Part shown: positions 55,783 to 64,000 of the stretch, piece after piece | Layout of the letters: each line of letters begins with the position of its first letter | How positions within the stretch are numbered: the first letter of the stretch is position 1 | NCBI RefSeq assembly: GCF_000177535.2 | Contig: NC_015673.1 | Span: forward strand, 1,860,001 to 1,924,000 | Length of the DNA stretch: 64,000 bases | Origin: Corynebacterium resistens DSM 45100 | GTDB taxonomy: Bacteria; Actinomycetota; Actinomycetes; Mycobacteriales; Mycobacteriaceae | Reading direction: 5' to 3' | Notes under the pieces: model-generated | Seen by the model: only the letters and a program-made list of their open reading frames with translations | What the model was told of the DNA's origin: nothing | Databases searched by the model: none | Translations under genes and position numbers: made by a program

Positions 55783-56553
55783 CTACAAACCAAATCGGCG
55801 GTGACGCTGGGAGTATTCACGCAGGGCGCGCAGGAAATCCACGCGGCGGAAAGCGGGCCAATAAGTATCCGTGAACCAGATTTCGGAGTAGGCAGACTGC
55901 CACAGCAAAAATCCCGACAGCCGTTGCTCCCCGGAGGTGCGAATAACGAGGTCAGGATCGGGCTGATCAGAGGTATACATGTGTTCACCTAACGCTTCCG
56001 CGGTGATTTGCGCAGCTATATCTTCAGCAGCTACCCCGCGCCCAGCCAACTCGCGAACCAGTTTCTGCACGGCGTCAACAATTTCCTGCCTACCCCCGTA
56101 GCCCACGGCGATGTTTACCCGCACGCCAGAATGCTTCTCGGTGAGTTTCTGATTATCTTCCAACCTAGTGCGCAACGGCTCGGGCAATAGATCCAGCTGG
56201 CCTACGCAGCGCAATCTAAAATCGCATTCGTGTTTGGCGAGTTCTTCGGAGACATCACCGATGATGTTGCAGAGCAGCGAAAGTTCCTCTTCACTGCGTT
56301 TGAGGTTTTCCGTGGATAGCAGGTAGACGGTTACATTAGGGATTCCGAGCTCATCACACCAGGAGCAGAGCTCAGCGATTTTCTGTGCTCCCACCCTGTG
56401 CCCATGCGAAACATCCGTGAATCCATTTTCACGGGCCCACCTACGATTGCCATCCGCCATGATTGCGACATGCTGAGGTTGCGGCTTATCGCGCAACTCA
56501 CGAGCAAGTTGTGCTTCATAGGCCGGGTACAGCAATCGCGGGATTTTTTTCAC
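55783..56553 (-). CDS. uppS: Polyprenyl diphosphate synthase (cis), UppS type
   Basis: 256 residues from GTG 56553 (KKIPRLLYPAYEAQLARELR). The upstream ATG 56619 would add a tail that is not typical. cis-prenyltransferase motifs: HVAIMADGNRRWARENGF, GHRVGAQKIAELCSWCDELG, VYLLSTENLKRS, RVNIAVGYGGRQEIVDA and LVIRTSGEQRLSGFLLWQSA with YSEIWFTDTYWP. It makes the lipid carrier for wall synthesis. Follows mca and a small membrane protein gene, as in mycobacteria. Confidence 0.92.
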   Translation of the reverse strand: MKKIPRLLYPAYEAQLARELRDKPQPQHVAIMADGNRRWARENGFTDVSHGHRVGAQKIAELCSWCDELGIPNVTVYLLSTENLKRSEEELSLLCNIIGDVSEELAKHECDFRLRCVGQLDLLPEPLRTRLEDNQKLTEKHSGVRVNIAVGYGGRQEIVDAVQKLVRELAGRGVAAEDIAAQITAEALGEHMYTSDQPDPDLVIRTSGEQRLSGFLLWQSAYSEIWFTDTYWPAFRRVDFLRALREYSQRHRRFGL

Positions 56554-56642
56554 GGCACCGATCTTACTGTGCTTTCCGCTACTATTCGGCGATCGGTTCG
56601 GAAAGGGGGTCTCGCACATGGCAAAACACCACGTGCAAGCGG

Positions 56643-57200
56643 TTATCGGAGGGAGTTTCCAAGGTCATCCGAGGAGTGACCATCACGATGCTCCTTGGTG
56701 CGGGCACCGTGGCCTTCACGTTCGGCATCGATGGCATCCGGGCCAGTGAGGGTTCCAGAGGCTGGCTCGAAGCGCTCATCGGTTACTGGCACTTCGGTGC
56801 GGGCAAACATTGTAGTTTTACCAGCGGTCTCATCGAAGCCTTCTTCTTTCATACGGCGTTCGAGCGTATCGGTATCGAACAGATCGATACCGTGCTTATC
56901 AGCGAAGGCACGCCTGCGCTCCATCCGCCGAATCCGCTTGTTCATCGCGAATCCCAGTAAAAGTACGACGAGAAGCAGGGCAACAATCACGAATAGGCCG
57001 ACTGGTGCAGCTTTTCCGAACTCGGCGCCCATCGGTCCAGATTTCTCTGCTTGAGCCAGAATCCAAGTGTGTGCACTCAGCGCGTGGGTGCTGACATCGT
57101 TGGTGTAAAGCGCAGAATCCGGCATGTTCGATCCAGCGGGTGCAAGAGCGCTAGCGGTGACGTTAAGCATGGGTGTCTTCATTCCTTCAAGCGACAGCAT
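56643..57200 (-). CDS. Small membrane protein between mca and uppS
   Basis: 185 residues from ATG 57200, or 179 from ATG 57182. One membrane helix (APVGLFVIVALLLVVLLLGF) is followed by a basic stretch (NKRIRRMERRRAFADKHGID) and a soluble tail with DLFDTDTLERRMKEEGFDET. A small membrane protein in this place is conserved in relatives (the Rv1083 position in M. tuberculosis); function unknown. It starts about 33 bases after mca ends, so they share an operon. Confidence 0.75.
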   Translation of the reverse strand: MLSLEGMKTPMLNVTASALAPAGSNMPDSALYTNDVSTHALSAHTWILAQAEKSGPMGAEFGKAAPVGLFVIVALLLVVLLLGFAMNKRIRRMERRRAFADKHGIDLFDTDTLERRMKEEGFDETAGKTTMFARTEVPVTDERFEPASGTLTGPDAIDAEREGHGARTKEHRDGHSSDDLGNSLR

Positions 57201-57232
57201 CGAGTTCGAGGGGGTAAGCGGTGCTCCGCTAC

Positions 57233-58105
57233 CTAATCATTGTTGTCGCTGTCTAGGCCGGCAAACAAATCATCTTCCGGCAATTCAGTGTGCACGCGGG
57301 TTTCCGCGAGCTCAAATTCTTCTGTCGGCCAGATTTCTCTTTGAAATTCCGGATCGCCAATAAAGAACTGGCCTTGCGGATCAACCTGGGTGGCGTGGGC
57401 GCGCAGGGCATCGTCGCGACGCTCAAACCACTCACCCACGTTCACTCTCGTAGTAACCCGGTTCATCAGGTCAGGGAGTTTCTTGGTGAGATTGACGAAC
57501 TGCAAGATCGAACCAGGCAACTCTATTCCGCGGTGCTGCATGGCATCAGTCAAAAGTTCAAAGCGTTGGCGAATGAAACCGTGTGTGTAATACAGCTTCT
57601 TGATCTCCCAAGGCGCTCCGAGTTCAGGGTGGTAATCCGGATCCGCCGCAGCTCCCCAAGCCCGCATGGAGACCGCGTGTACCTTGATGTGATCTGGGTG
57701 TGGGTAACCACCATTTTCATCGTAGGTAATCACGACGTGGGGACGGAATTCGCGAATTACGCGAACAACACGCTGCGTGACCTCTTCAGTATCTTCAAGT
57801 GCGAAACAGCCCTCAGGCAGTGGTGGTGGAGGATCACCCTCCGGGAGTCCAGAATCTACATAACCCAACCATTCATGCTCCACTCCGAGGATATGCGCAG
57901 CCTTAGCCATTTCTTCCTTGCGCACTGGAACGATGTCATCGACAGGGTCCATCGACGGATTAAGCAAGTCGCCACGCTCACCGCCGGTACACGTCAACAC
58001 CTTAACGCGATGACCTTCATCGATATAGCGTGCCATCGTGGCTGCACCTTTACTCGACTCATCGTCCGGGTGGGCATGAATAGCAAGCAAACGGTAGGTG
58101 TTCAC
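57233..58105 (-). CDS. mca: Mycothiol S-conjugate amidase
   Basis: 290 residues. It cleaves mycothiol-drug conjugates during detoxification and is specific to mycothiol-using Actinobacteria. Zinc-binding LLAIHAHPDDESSKGAATMA at the N-terminus, VITYDENGGYPHPDHIKVHA in the middle (second His), and EWFERRDDALRAHATQVDPQ. Full length. Divergent from the DUF4307 gene, and greA follows that, the usual order. Confidence 0.94.
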   Translation of the reverse strand: MNTYRLLAIHAHPDDESSKGAATMARYIDEGHRVKVLTCTGGERGDLLNPSMDPVDDIVPVRKEEMAKAAHILGVEHEWLGYVDSGLPEGDPPPPLPEGCFALEDTEEVTQRVVRVIREFRPHVVITYDENGGYPHPDHIKVHAVSMRAWGAAADPDYHPELGAPWEIKKLYYTHGFIRQRFELLTDAMQHRGIELPGSILQFVNLTKKLPDLMNRVTTRVNVGEWFERRDDALRAHATQVDPQGQFFIGDPEFQREIWPTEEFELAETRVHTELPEDDLFAGLDSDNND

Positions 58106-58254
58106 TATTCTCCAATCCGATCGTCTACTACTTCGATCGTTATACCGCTACAAACTTACTCTGCCACTGCAGCGTTTTAGAATCCTCGTTTATTGCCTCG
58201 ACCCTCTGCCACCCCAAACCACCACTTAAAACCGTGGGTTACGATAGAGCCATC

Positions 58255-58749
58255 ATGGATGCAGTTAATTCCCCAGACTCCGGCAAACAGCCCAACTCCG
58301 CGGTAGCCAAGGCAGCTCGTTACCGCAAGGAGCAATCACGCGCGATGGACGAGCGTTACGGAAACGAGCGCTCGAACAAGTTCGCTGGGCGCCTCATGGT
58401 CCTGGTTCTGCTGGCAATTCTTATCGCCGCTGCTGTCTATATTGTTTCGCAGTTTAGGCACAGCACCTCCGCTGATGTCACGGCTGTGGAATCCGGTGGC
58501 AAGGTAGTCTCCGCCGATCGTTTGAACATGAGCGTAGATGTCACCCGCACTGATGCCTCCAAACCGGCCTACTGCATCGTCACGGCCTTGGATTACGACA
58601 AGAACGAAGTCGGCCGCCGTGAATTCGTTGTCCCCGCCGGAGGCGCGGAAGTTACGCGCTGGCACGTAGACATCAATACACGCAAGGAAGCCTACGCTGC
58701 GACGGTCTATGGCTGCTCCTCCACCATTCCCGCACACTTGAAGGGTTAA
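58255..58749 (+). CDS. DUF4307-family membrane protein
   Basis: 164 residues from ATG 58255. A basic N-terminus (KAARYRKEQSRAMDERYGNE), one membrane helix (GRLMVLVLLAILIAAAVYIV) and an exported domain with DVTRTDASKPAYCIVTALDY, VGRREFVVPAGG and YAATVYGCSSTIPAHLKG; the two Cys could form a disulfide. Family conserved between mca and greA; function unknown. An upstream GTG 58234 is possible but lies near the -10-like TACGAT. Confidence 0.82.
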   Translation: MDAVNSPDSGKQPNSAVAKAARYRKEQSRAMDERYGNERSNKFAGRLMVLVLLAILIAAAVYIVSQFRHSTSADVTAVESGGKVVSADRLNMSVDVTRTDASKPAYCIVTALDYDKNEVGRREFVVPAGGAEVTRWHVDINTRKEAYAATVYGCSSTIPAHLKG

Positions 58750-58940
58750 CTGGTTGCAAGTACCCCGAGCAAAAAGGGGCTCGCCGAAGGCACACCGTGG
58801 GTGCACCTGTGCGCCACACCCTGCTACCTTTAAGTCGGTAAATTCTAAACGTTATGGTGCGCTTTGCCGTGACAACATTTCAGAGGATCACGGCAAGCGT
58901 ATAAGTACTCAAGCCCCCGAGCTTTAGGAAGGCACAACAC

Positions 58941-59462
58941 ATGGCTGATAACCAGACCACTTGGCTTACCCAAGAATCTTACGACCGCCTCAACGCTGAG
59001 CTGACGGCTTTGAAGGAAAACCGTCCAGTTCTGGCCGCAGAGATCAACGAGCGCCGTGAAGAGGGAGACCTCAAGGAGAACGGTGGTTACCACGCTGCTC
59101 GTGAACAGCAGGGCCAGGAAGAAGCCCGCATTGCTTACCTTGAGGAGCTGCTGGACAACGCCACCATTGGTGAGGCTCCACAGGAATCCGGTGTTGCATT
59201 GGTCGGTTCCGTTATCCACGTCTACTACGACGATGACGAGGACGATAAGGAGACCTTCCTCATCGGTACTCGTGGCCTCGAGTCTTCCAACCCAGATTTG
59301 GAGACTTACTCTACCGACGCCCCGCTGGGCGCAGCTATCGTCGGTGCCAAGGTTGGCGAATCCCGTGAGTACCAAACTCCAAATGGCGATACCGTGAAGG
59401 TCACCATCGTTTCTGCCGAGCCTTACGATCCGGATCTGGACGTTCCACGCGACGAGCAGTAA
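58941..59462 (+). CDS. greA: Transcription elongation factor GreA
   Basis: 173 residues, TAGGAAGG upstream of ATG. N-terminal coiled coil with the acidic tip ([20 protein letters not shown]) that inserts into the RNA polymerase channel, and the C-terminal domain ([40 protein letters not shown]). Rescues backtracked polymerase. Full length. Confidence 0.95.
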   Translation: MADNQTTWLTQESYDRLNAELTALKENRPVLAAEINERREEGDLKENGGYHAAREQQGQEEARIAYLEELLDNATIGEAPQESGVALVGSVIHVYYDDDEDDKETFLIGTRGLESSNPDLETYSTDAPLGAAIVGAKVGESREYQTPNGDTVKVTIVSAEPYDPDLDVPRDEQ

Positions 59463-59478
59463 CCCAGAGTCTGCTCCT

Positions 59479-59527
59479 GAGGCTGCCTGGTCAGTTGGCA
59501 GCTCAGCTGCCTGGCCAGTTGGCTGCT
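59479..59527. repeat. Short direct repeat downstream of greA
   Basis: Two units of CTGCCTGGYCAGTTGGC, 24-25 bases apart, separated by AGCTCAG. No coding frame. Confidence 0.6.
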
Positions 59528-59619
59528 CCCGATGGGAACGGCTATCTTCCCCTCACGTTAGGGGCACATAGCTACCTCCCACGATGGGATCAGGTAGCGA
59601 CGGATAGGACTTGGACAGC

Positions 59620-59665
59620 AAGAAGGGAGGGTGCCCACCAATCTTGGTGGGCACCCTCCCTTCTT
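59620..59665. terminator. Bidirectional terminator between greA and the Bax inhibitor-1 gene
   Basis: AAGAAGGGAGGGTGCCCACC pairs perfectly with its complement around AATCTT; a 20-bp stem between convergent genes. Confidence 0.92.
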
Positions 59666-59742
59666 AGATATTCACGCAACGTTCCCACGTTTGCTGTCTG
59701 CACAGGCGACCCAATGCCTGCGCAGAAACAGCAGGCAAACAG

Positions 59743-60648
59743 CTAGTCGCCCTGCAGGTAGGACAGCATGCGCAGAATCTCGGTGTACAGCCACACGAGG
59801 GTGACTGCTAGGCCAAGGGCAACACCCCATGCCATCTTGGATGGAGCGCCGGAGCGGATCAGACGGTCAGCCTGATCAAAGTCCAGCATGAAGCTCATCG
59901 CTGCCAAGCCGATGCACACCAAGGAGAAAATCCACGCGATGGGGCCACCGTCACGCAGAGGGCCGGCACCGCCGGAAACGAGACCGAATACCAAGTTACC
60001 CAGTGCCAGAACCAGCACGCCGATCATTGCGCCTACCATGAAGCGGGTGAACTTCGGAGTCACTCGGATGGCGCCGGACTTGTACACGAAGAGCATGCCG
60101 ATAAACACACCGATGGTTCCCAAGATAGCCTGCGAGATCAGCGCACCAGCATTGATACCGCTAGCCGAGATGTTCGCTACCATCCAGCTGAAACCACCGA
60201 CGAACAAGCCTTCAAAGCCTGCGTAAATCAATGTCACTGCTGCGGAGCCATAGTTCTTCGTAAAAGCCGAAATCAGAACGGTAATGAAACCACCGATCAA
60301 GCCCAAGAAGAACAGTGGCATCGCCAAAGCGGAATCAGAGGAGAACAAGAAGTACTCGGCAACGGCGAACGCAATGATGACACCGAGCGTGATGCTGGTC
60401 TTAGCAACCACGTCATCGACGGTCATCGGACGATCGGAAGCGCCTGCAGCACCAAAGTTTGGCGCATGCTGCATGTTCTCCATGCCCTGGTGCACGGTGG
60501 CGGTTTGAGTAGCACCGTACGCGGAAGTGGCGTACGGGTTATTCGGGTCGAACCCCCGCTGCCCTTGCTGCCCCTGCTGGGCGAAGGGGTGCTGGCTAGT
60601 GTTCTTGGCTAGCGACCCCATAAACGGATTCGAAGTTTTCATCATCAT
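59743..60648 (-). CDS. Bax inhibitor-1/YccA family membrane protein
   Basis: 301 residues, start within a run of three ATGs at 60648-60640. The N-terminal 75 residues are Gln/Asn/Pro-rich and cytoplasmic. Seven membrane segments follow (ITLGVIIAFAVAEYFLFS, LFFLGLIGGFITVLISAF, LIYAGFEGLFVGGFSWMV, and so on) with the family's pore-like end MLDFDQADRLIRSGAP and WLYTEILRMLSYLQG. Probably a proton or calcium leak channel. A perfect palindrome lies directly upstream. Confidence 0.88.
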   Translation of the reverse strand: MMMKTSNPFMGSLAKNTSQHPFAQQGQQGQRGFDPNNPYATSAYGATQTATVHQGMENMQHAPNFGAAGASDRPMTVDDVVAKTSITLGVIIAFAVAEYFLFSSDSALAMPLFFLGLIGGFITVLISAFTKNYGSAAVTLIYAGFEGLFVGGFSWMVANISASGINAGALISQAILGTIGVFIGMLFVYKSGAIRVTPKFTRFMVGAMIGVLVLALGNLVFGLVSGGAGPLRDGGPIAWIFSLVCIGLAAMSFMLDFDQADRLIRSGAPSKMAWGVALGLAVTLVWLYTEILRMLSYLQGD

Positions 60649-60660
60649 CACTTTCTGCGT

Positions 60661-60719
60661 CACTGTTAACAGTGGATCTGCTTGTCATGAAGGTTCCACC
60701 GTTCTCTCGATCAGAGAAC
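60661..60719. promoter_or_regulatory. Palindromes upstream of the Bax inhibitor-1 gene
   Basis: CACTGTTAACAGTG (60661-60674) is a perfect 14-bp palindrome 13 bases from the start; GTTCTCT...AGAGAAC (60701-60719) is a second. Rest of 60720-60990: no gene seen; probable promoters for both divergent genes. Confidence 0.55.
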
Positions 60720-60991
60720 CTAGATGATCAAAGAACCTTACATTCAGTGTAACGATAGACAAGACGAATTAGTTCCCGTCGCATGGAAAAATCCTCACCT
60801 CGCCACCGAATCAACCACGGTTTTTGCCGGCGTCTCATCACTGGCGAACGCGGCTGCTCCCCTCCTGTGTGCCACGGAAGACATTGTGGGGCGTAATGGT
60901 GGCGTCGAGAAATGAAAAAAGTGATAAGAATAGCGAAACCATAATGACGTTTTCGGCTGCAGAAGGCCAATAGTTAGGTAATGTGCACAAC

Positions 60992-62578
60992 ATGACTCCT
61001 AAGCGACTTTCAGTTGGCCCCCTTCCCGACGAACTATCCGCTGAGCTGCGCAATCTTACTGTCAATGCGCGCCGCAATGACCTCACCCCCGATGGCGAAG
61101 TCCAGCTAATCGAAGCACCTTTCACCGGCGAGACGATCTCGTGGGTGGGCAAGGGTTCCGAAGACGATGTAACCGAAGCTTTCACCGTGGCTCGTCGCGC
61201 CCAGCGTTCTTGGGTGCATGTTCCGTTCTCCGAGCGCAAGCGAATCTTCCTGCGTTTTCACGATCTACTACTGCGCAACCGCGAGCTAGTGACCGATATG
61301 ATTCAGCTGGAGACCGGCAAGAACCGCCCCAGCGCTTTCGACGAGGTCATGGATATCGCGAACAACGCGCGCTATTATGCCAACCACGCTGAGAAATTCA
61401 TGGCTCCGCGCAGCCGTCGCGCTGCTATGCCAGTGCTGATTAAATCGCGCGAGTACCGCCACCCGCTTGGTGTTGTGGGCCAAATTTCGCCATGGAATTA
61501 CCCGCTGTCGCTAAGCATCGGTGATGCCATCCCCGCACTGCTGGCTGGTAATGCTGTAGTTGCCAAGCCGGATTCCAACACCCCTTTTACCGCGCTGTTG
61601 GCCTTCAAACTTCTTTTCGACGCCGGGCTGCCCCGCGACCTCGTTCAAATAGTCACTGGATCCGGCCGGGTTGTGGGTACCGCAATCTCCGAACAATGTG
61701 ACTTCCTGATGTTCACGGGATCCACCGCAACGGGCAAGATCTTGGGCGAGACGATGGGTCGCCGTCTCGTGGGCTATTCGGCCGAGCTGGGTGGTAAGAA
61801 CCCGCTGATCGTCGCCAATGACGCGAAGATGGATTACACCGTGCGCGGTGCTATCGATGCGTGCTTCTCTAACTCCGGCCAACTATGCGTTTCCATTGAG
61901 CGCATCTATGTGGAACGGGATTCCTACGCTGAATTTGTTGGCAAATTCGGCGATGCGGTCAAGGCCATGTCCATTGGCGCAGGCTTCGAATGGGAAGTTC
62001 AGATGGGTTCATTGGCTTCGCAGCAGCAGCTGGATACTGTCACCAAGTACGTGGAAGATGCCCGCGAGAAGGGTGCAACCATTGTTGCGGGTGGTCGCCA
62101 CCGCCCCGATCTGGGGCCGTACTTCTACGAGCCCACTTTGCTGACAGATGTTCCGGAAGATGCACTGCTGCGAACCGAGGAAGTCTTCGGCCCTGTGGTG
62201 TTCATCGAACCCGTAGAAGATGTGTACGAGGCCATCGAAAAAGCTAACGACACAACGTACGGATTGAATGCTTCTGTCTTCGGTTCGTCCGAAACCGCGT
62301 GGCGTATCGCCCCGCACATTCAGGCCGGATCCGTTTCCCTCAACGATGGCTACACCACCGCTTGGGCAGCCATCGATAACCCGATGGGTGGGCATAAGGA
62401 ATCCGGTGTGGCCCATCGCCACGGCGAAGAGGGCCTGACCAAGTACACCGCTTCGCAAAACATCTCCGAGCAGCGCTTTATGTATATCCGTGGCCCAGAG
62501 AGCCTAAAACGCAAGACGTACGCCTCCGTGATGTCTACGGCCCTGCAGCTGGGCAAGACTTTCAAAATCTTGCCTTAA
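60992..62578 (+). CDS. Succinic semialdehyde dehydrogenase
   Basis: 528 residues from ATG 60992 (GTG 60983 is possible). Aldehyde dehydrogenase fold: VVGQISPWNYPLSLSIGDAI, FTGSTATGKILGETMGRRLV, the Glu motif SAELGGKNPLIVAND, and the catalytic Cys in CFSNSGQLCVSIERIYVERD. The combination with a C-terminal extension (FMYIRGPESLKRKTYASVMS) resembles the GabD2 type of actinobacteria, which oxidises succinic semialdehyde to succinate. Substrate is inferred from family resemblance. Confidence 0.85.
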   Translation: MTPKRLSVGPLPDELSAELRNLTVNARRNDLTPDGEVQLIEAPFTGETISWVGKGSEDDVTEAFTVARRAQRSWVHVPFSERKRIFLRFHDLLLRNRELVTDMIQLETGKNRPSAFDEVMDIANNARYYANHAEKFMAPRSRRAAMPVLIKSREYRHPLGVVGQISPWNYPLSLSIGDAIPALLAGNAVVAKPDSNTPFTALLAFKLLFDAGLPRDLVQIVTGSGRVVGTAISEQCDFLMFTGSTATGKILGETMGRRLVGYSAELGGKNPLIVANDAKMDYTVRGAIDACFSNSGQLCVSIERIYVERDSYAEFVGKFGDAVKAMSIGAGFEWEVQMGSLASQQQLDTVTKYVEDAREKGATIVAGGRHRPDLGPYFYEPTLLTDVPEDALLRTEEVFGPVVFIEPVEDVYEAIEKANDTTYGLNASVFGSSETAWRIAPHIQAGSVSLNDGYTTAWAAIDNPMGGHKESGVAHRHGEEGLTKYTASQNISEQRFMYIRGPESLKRKTYASVMSTALQLGKTFKILP

Positions 62579-62637
62579 GCCCGGAGCACCAACGGGGGCT
62601 TCGGCTCCCTTGCTTAAAAACAGGCTCGCCTCTGGAG

Positions 62638-63360
62638 CTAGCTGTGAATCGGGCGAATCGTGAGTTCCTCGATCATCGCTTCCTCCGTGGCGTCAATGGC
62701 GAATCGCACAGCCTTAGCCACGGAGTCGGGGCGCAAGAAGATCGACTCGTCGTAGTCATTGCCCCTCATTTTCTGAATCTGGCGCTGCATGTCCGAATCA
62801 ACCTTGCCGGGATGAATAGAGCTGACGCGAATCTTGCCACGTTCCTCCTCCCGTAGCGCGTCGGTGTACGCACGCAGGGCGAACTTGGTGGTGGCATAAG
62901 GGCCATAACCGACGCCACTATGGTGCCCGGCACCACTGTTAATTGTCACAAGTGTTCCCCCGGTTGCGCGTAGTGGAGCGATCAGCTGCCGAGTAAGTTC
63001 AGCTACTGCGAACAGATTGACATCAAATGCATGCTGCCATTGCGCAGGGGTGGTCTCAGTCACCGGATCGTGGGAGACCACGCCCGCGGAATGCACGAGC
63101 ACATCTAGTCGCTCAAGCTCCAGCGCAGCGATTTTATCCGCGATGGAACCCACATCCGTCAGGTCAGCGACGAATGCTTCAGCACTAGGAAATTGCTGAG
63201 CTACCTCCTGGGCGGACTCGCTAGATCCACCAACGATGAGGTGGTGATCGTCAGCAAGCTGCTGGGCAATAGCAAGGCCAACGCCGCGGGTACCTCCAGT
63301 AATGAAGGCAACCTTGCCTTCCCGTCCAGCGCGATTGGCACCTGCGGGGGCATCCATCAT
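62638..63360 (-). CDS. Short-chain dehydrogenase/reductase
   Basis: 240 residues from ATG 63360 with GGAAAGG upstream. NAD(P) site AFITGGTRGVGLAIAQQLAD, NAG-like LVHSAGVVSHDP, catalytic Ser in VTINSGAGHHSG and the YxxxK motif YATTKFALRAYTDAL, then IHPGKVDSDMQRQ. Classical SDR, close to a small family of unknown substrate. Convergent with the previous dehydrogenase. Confidence 0.9.
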   Translation of the reverse strand: MMDAPAGANRAGREGKVAFITGGTRGVGLAIAQQLADDHHLIVGGSSESAQEVAQQFPSAEAFVADLTDVGSIADKIAALELERLDVLVHSAGVVSHDPVTETTPAQWQHAFDVNLFAVAELTRQLIAPLRATGGTLVTINSGAGHHSGVGYGPYATTKFALRAYTDALREEERGKIRVSSIHPGKVDSDMQRQIQKMRGNDYDESIFLRPDSVAKAVRFAIDATEEAMIEELTIRPIHS

Positions 63361-63491
63361 TGCTTGAAATCCTTTCCGCCAACTTTCTTGGGATACTAAG
63401 CCGATGTTAGGGAATTCTTCACACAAGAGCCGTGAGGGACTTTCCACACAAGTACCGAGGAATAGGCAGTATCACGCAGAGACAAGGCAAA

Positions 63492-64000
63492 TCAGTTCGT
63501 GCTGTGTGTCAGAGCCGCGGTCGCAGAAGAAACGGCGTATGCAATGCCGAGTGCAGTTGCTGGGGCTTCCCCTGATCTCAGTTCGGCCGGGAATCTAGCC
63601 TGGGAGCCTGTGTGAGCACCGTCCTTGGGAGCACCCGTCGACTGAGCAGAGGCGATGCCTAAATTCTCACCGTTGAAGGTGGGGTAAGTTGCCGTGGCGG
63701 CGTGCTTCGCTGCCACGGCATGTACGTGAAGCCCAGCGAGAATGTGTTCGGCGAAAATGTGGGCGTCGAATTCCGAAGCATCCTGCGCCGCAGAGCCCCT
63801 AGGCGTTCTATCGGTCCGTTTCGCTTCAGCGAGTGCTGGGAAGTACTCTTCTGTGTCTTTGATGGCCTTGGTAGCCCGTGCTACGTAGGCGCCCAACACC
63901 CCTGCCAGCACGTCACCCGAACCGGGCGTGGCCGCCCAAGATGAACCAGCATTGACGATGGCCACGGTTGAGGGGCTAGCAAGCACCGATGAACGGCCCT
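63492..64000 (-). CDS. nnrD: ADP-dependent NAD(P)H-hydrate dehydratase, C-terminal part
   Basis: About 169 visible residues; the 5' part is outside the window because the frame is open through base 64000. The signature of the YjeF C-terminal/NnrD kinase fold is visible: NAGSSWAATPGSGDVLAGVL, with Gly-rich loop and the Asp of GSGDVL. It repairs hydrated NAD(P)H. After that core the sequence is Ala/Thr-rich with a longer than usual loop before LHVHAVAAKHAA. Confidence 0.85.
   Translation of the reverse strand, partial: GRSSVLASPSTVAIVNAGSSWAATPGSGDVLAGVLGAYVARATKAIKDTEEYFPALAEAKRTDRTPRGSAAQDASEFDAHIFAEHILAGLHVHAVAAKHAATATYPTFNGENLGIASAQSTGAPKDGAHTGSQARFPAELRSGEAPATALGIAYAVSSATAALTHSTN

Overview
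The window reads as a Corynebacterium-type chromosome (order Mycobacteriales) carrying the right-hand part of an integrated siphovirus-type prophage. The host assignment rests on a mycothiol-conjugate amidase (mca), the MetP/MetS-type importer pair, a DUF4245 gene beside xseA/xseB, and the block greA - DUF4307 - mca - small membrane protein - uppS - coaA - glyA ... fumC - glpX - xseB/xseA - ispH - DUF6542 - ychF, which resembles the order I know from corynebacteria and partly from mycobacteria. No rRNA, tRNA or CRISPR was recognised.

Prophage, 1 to about 29.2 kb (left end outside the window). The late genes run on the + strand: sigma-like regulator, HNH nuclease, small terminase, a phage S-adenosylmethionine synthetase joined to a ParB-like/DNA methyltransferase fusion, six small genes, large terminase, portal, ClpP-type protease, HK97 capsid, connectors, major tail protein, G/GT tail chaperones with a visible CCCAAAA slip site, tape measure, Dit, a Tal/fibre protein with exact-period repeats, holin and amidase endolysin. 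A regulator/recombinase module with two tandem large serine recombinases closes the element. Between the HNH nuclease and the small terminase sit two additions: a minus-strand ClbS/DfsB-like gene and an IS5-type insertion sequence whose right end abuts the small-terminase ribosome binding site. Three copies of a conserved leader of about 80 bp precede three small-gene transcription units between the methyltransferase and the large terminase; this is the most interesting unexplained structure here.

Right prophage border, 28.7-29.9 kb. After the second recombinase come a frameshifted GNAT-like gene and the N-terminal 193 codons or so of a type I methylase gene (hsdM) that breaks off just before its SAM-binding motif. 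hsdM overlaps the end of ychF by 4 bases, so it was a host gene directly downstream of ychF; the element probably entered inside it.

Host region, 29.9-64 kb. This is ordinary housekeeping: YchF, MetP/MetS-type importer, AI-2E-type permease, IspH, exonuclease VII, fructose bisphosphatase, fumarase, a TetR/MFS efflux pair, PIN-PhoH ATPase, LGFP lipoprotein, a LysR-like effector domain opposite a DUF5997 gene, acyl-CoA dehydrogenase, a CstR-like sensor with a palindromic operator convergent with a TauE/SafE permease, enoyl-CoA hydratase, GlyA, CoaA, UppS, Mca, GreA, a Bax-inhibitor-1 family protein, succinic semialdehyde dehydrogenase, an SDR and a partial NnrD-like dehydratase. Many units end in clear hairpin terminators.
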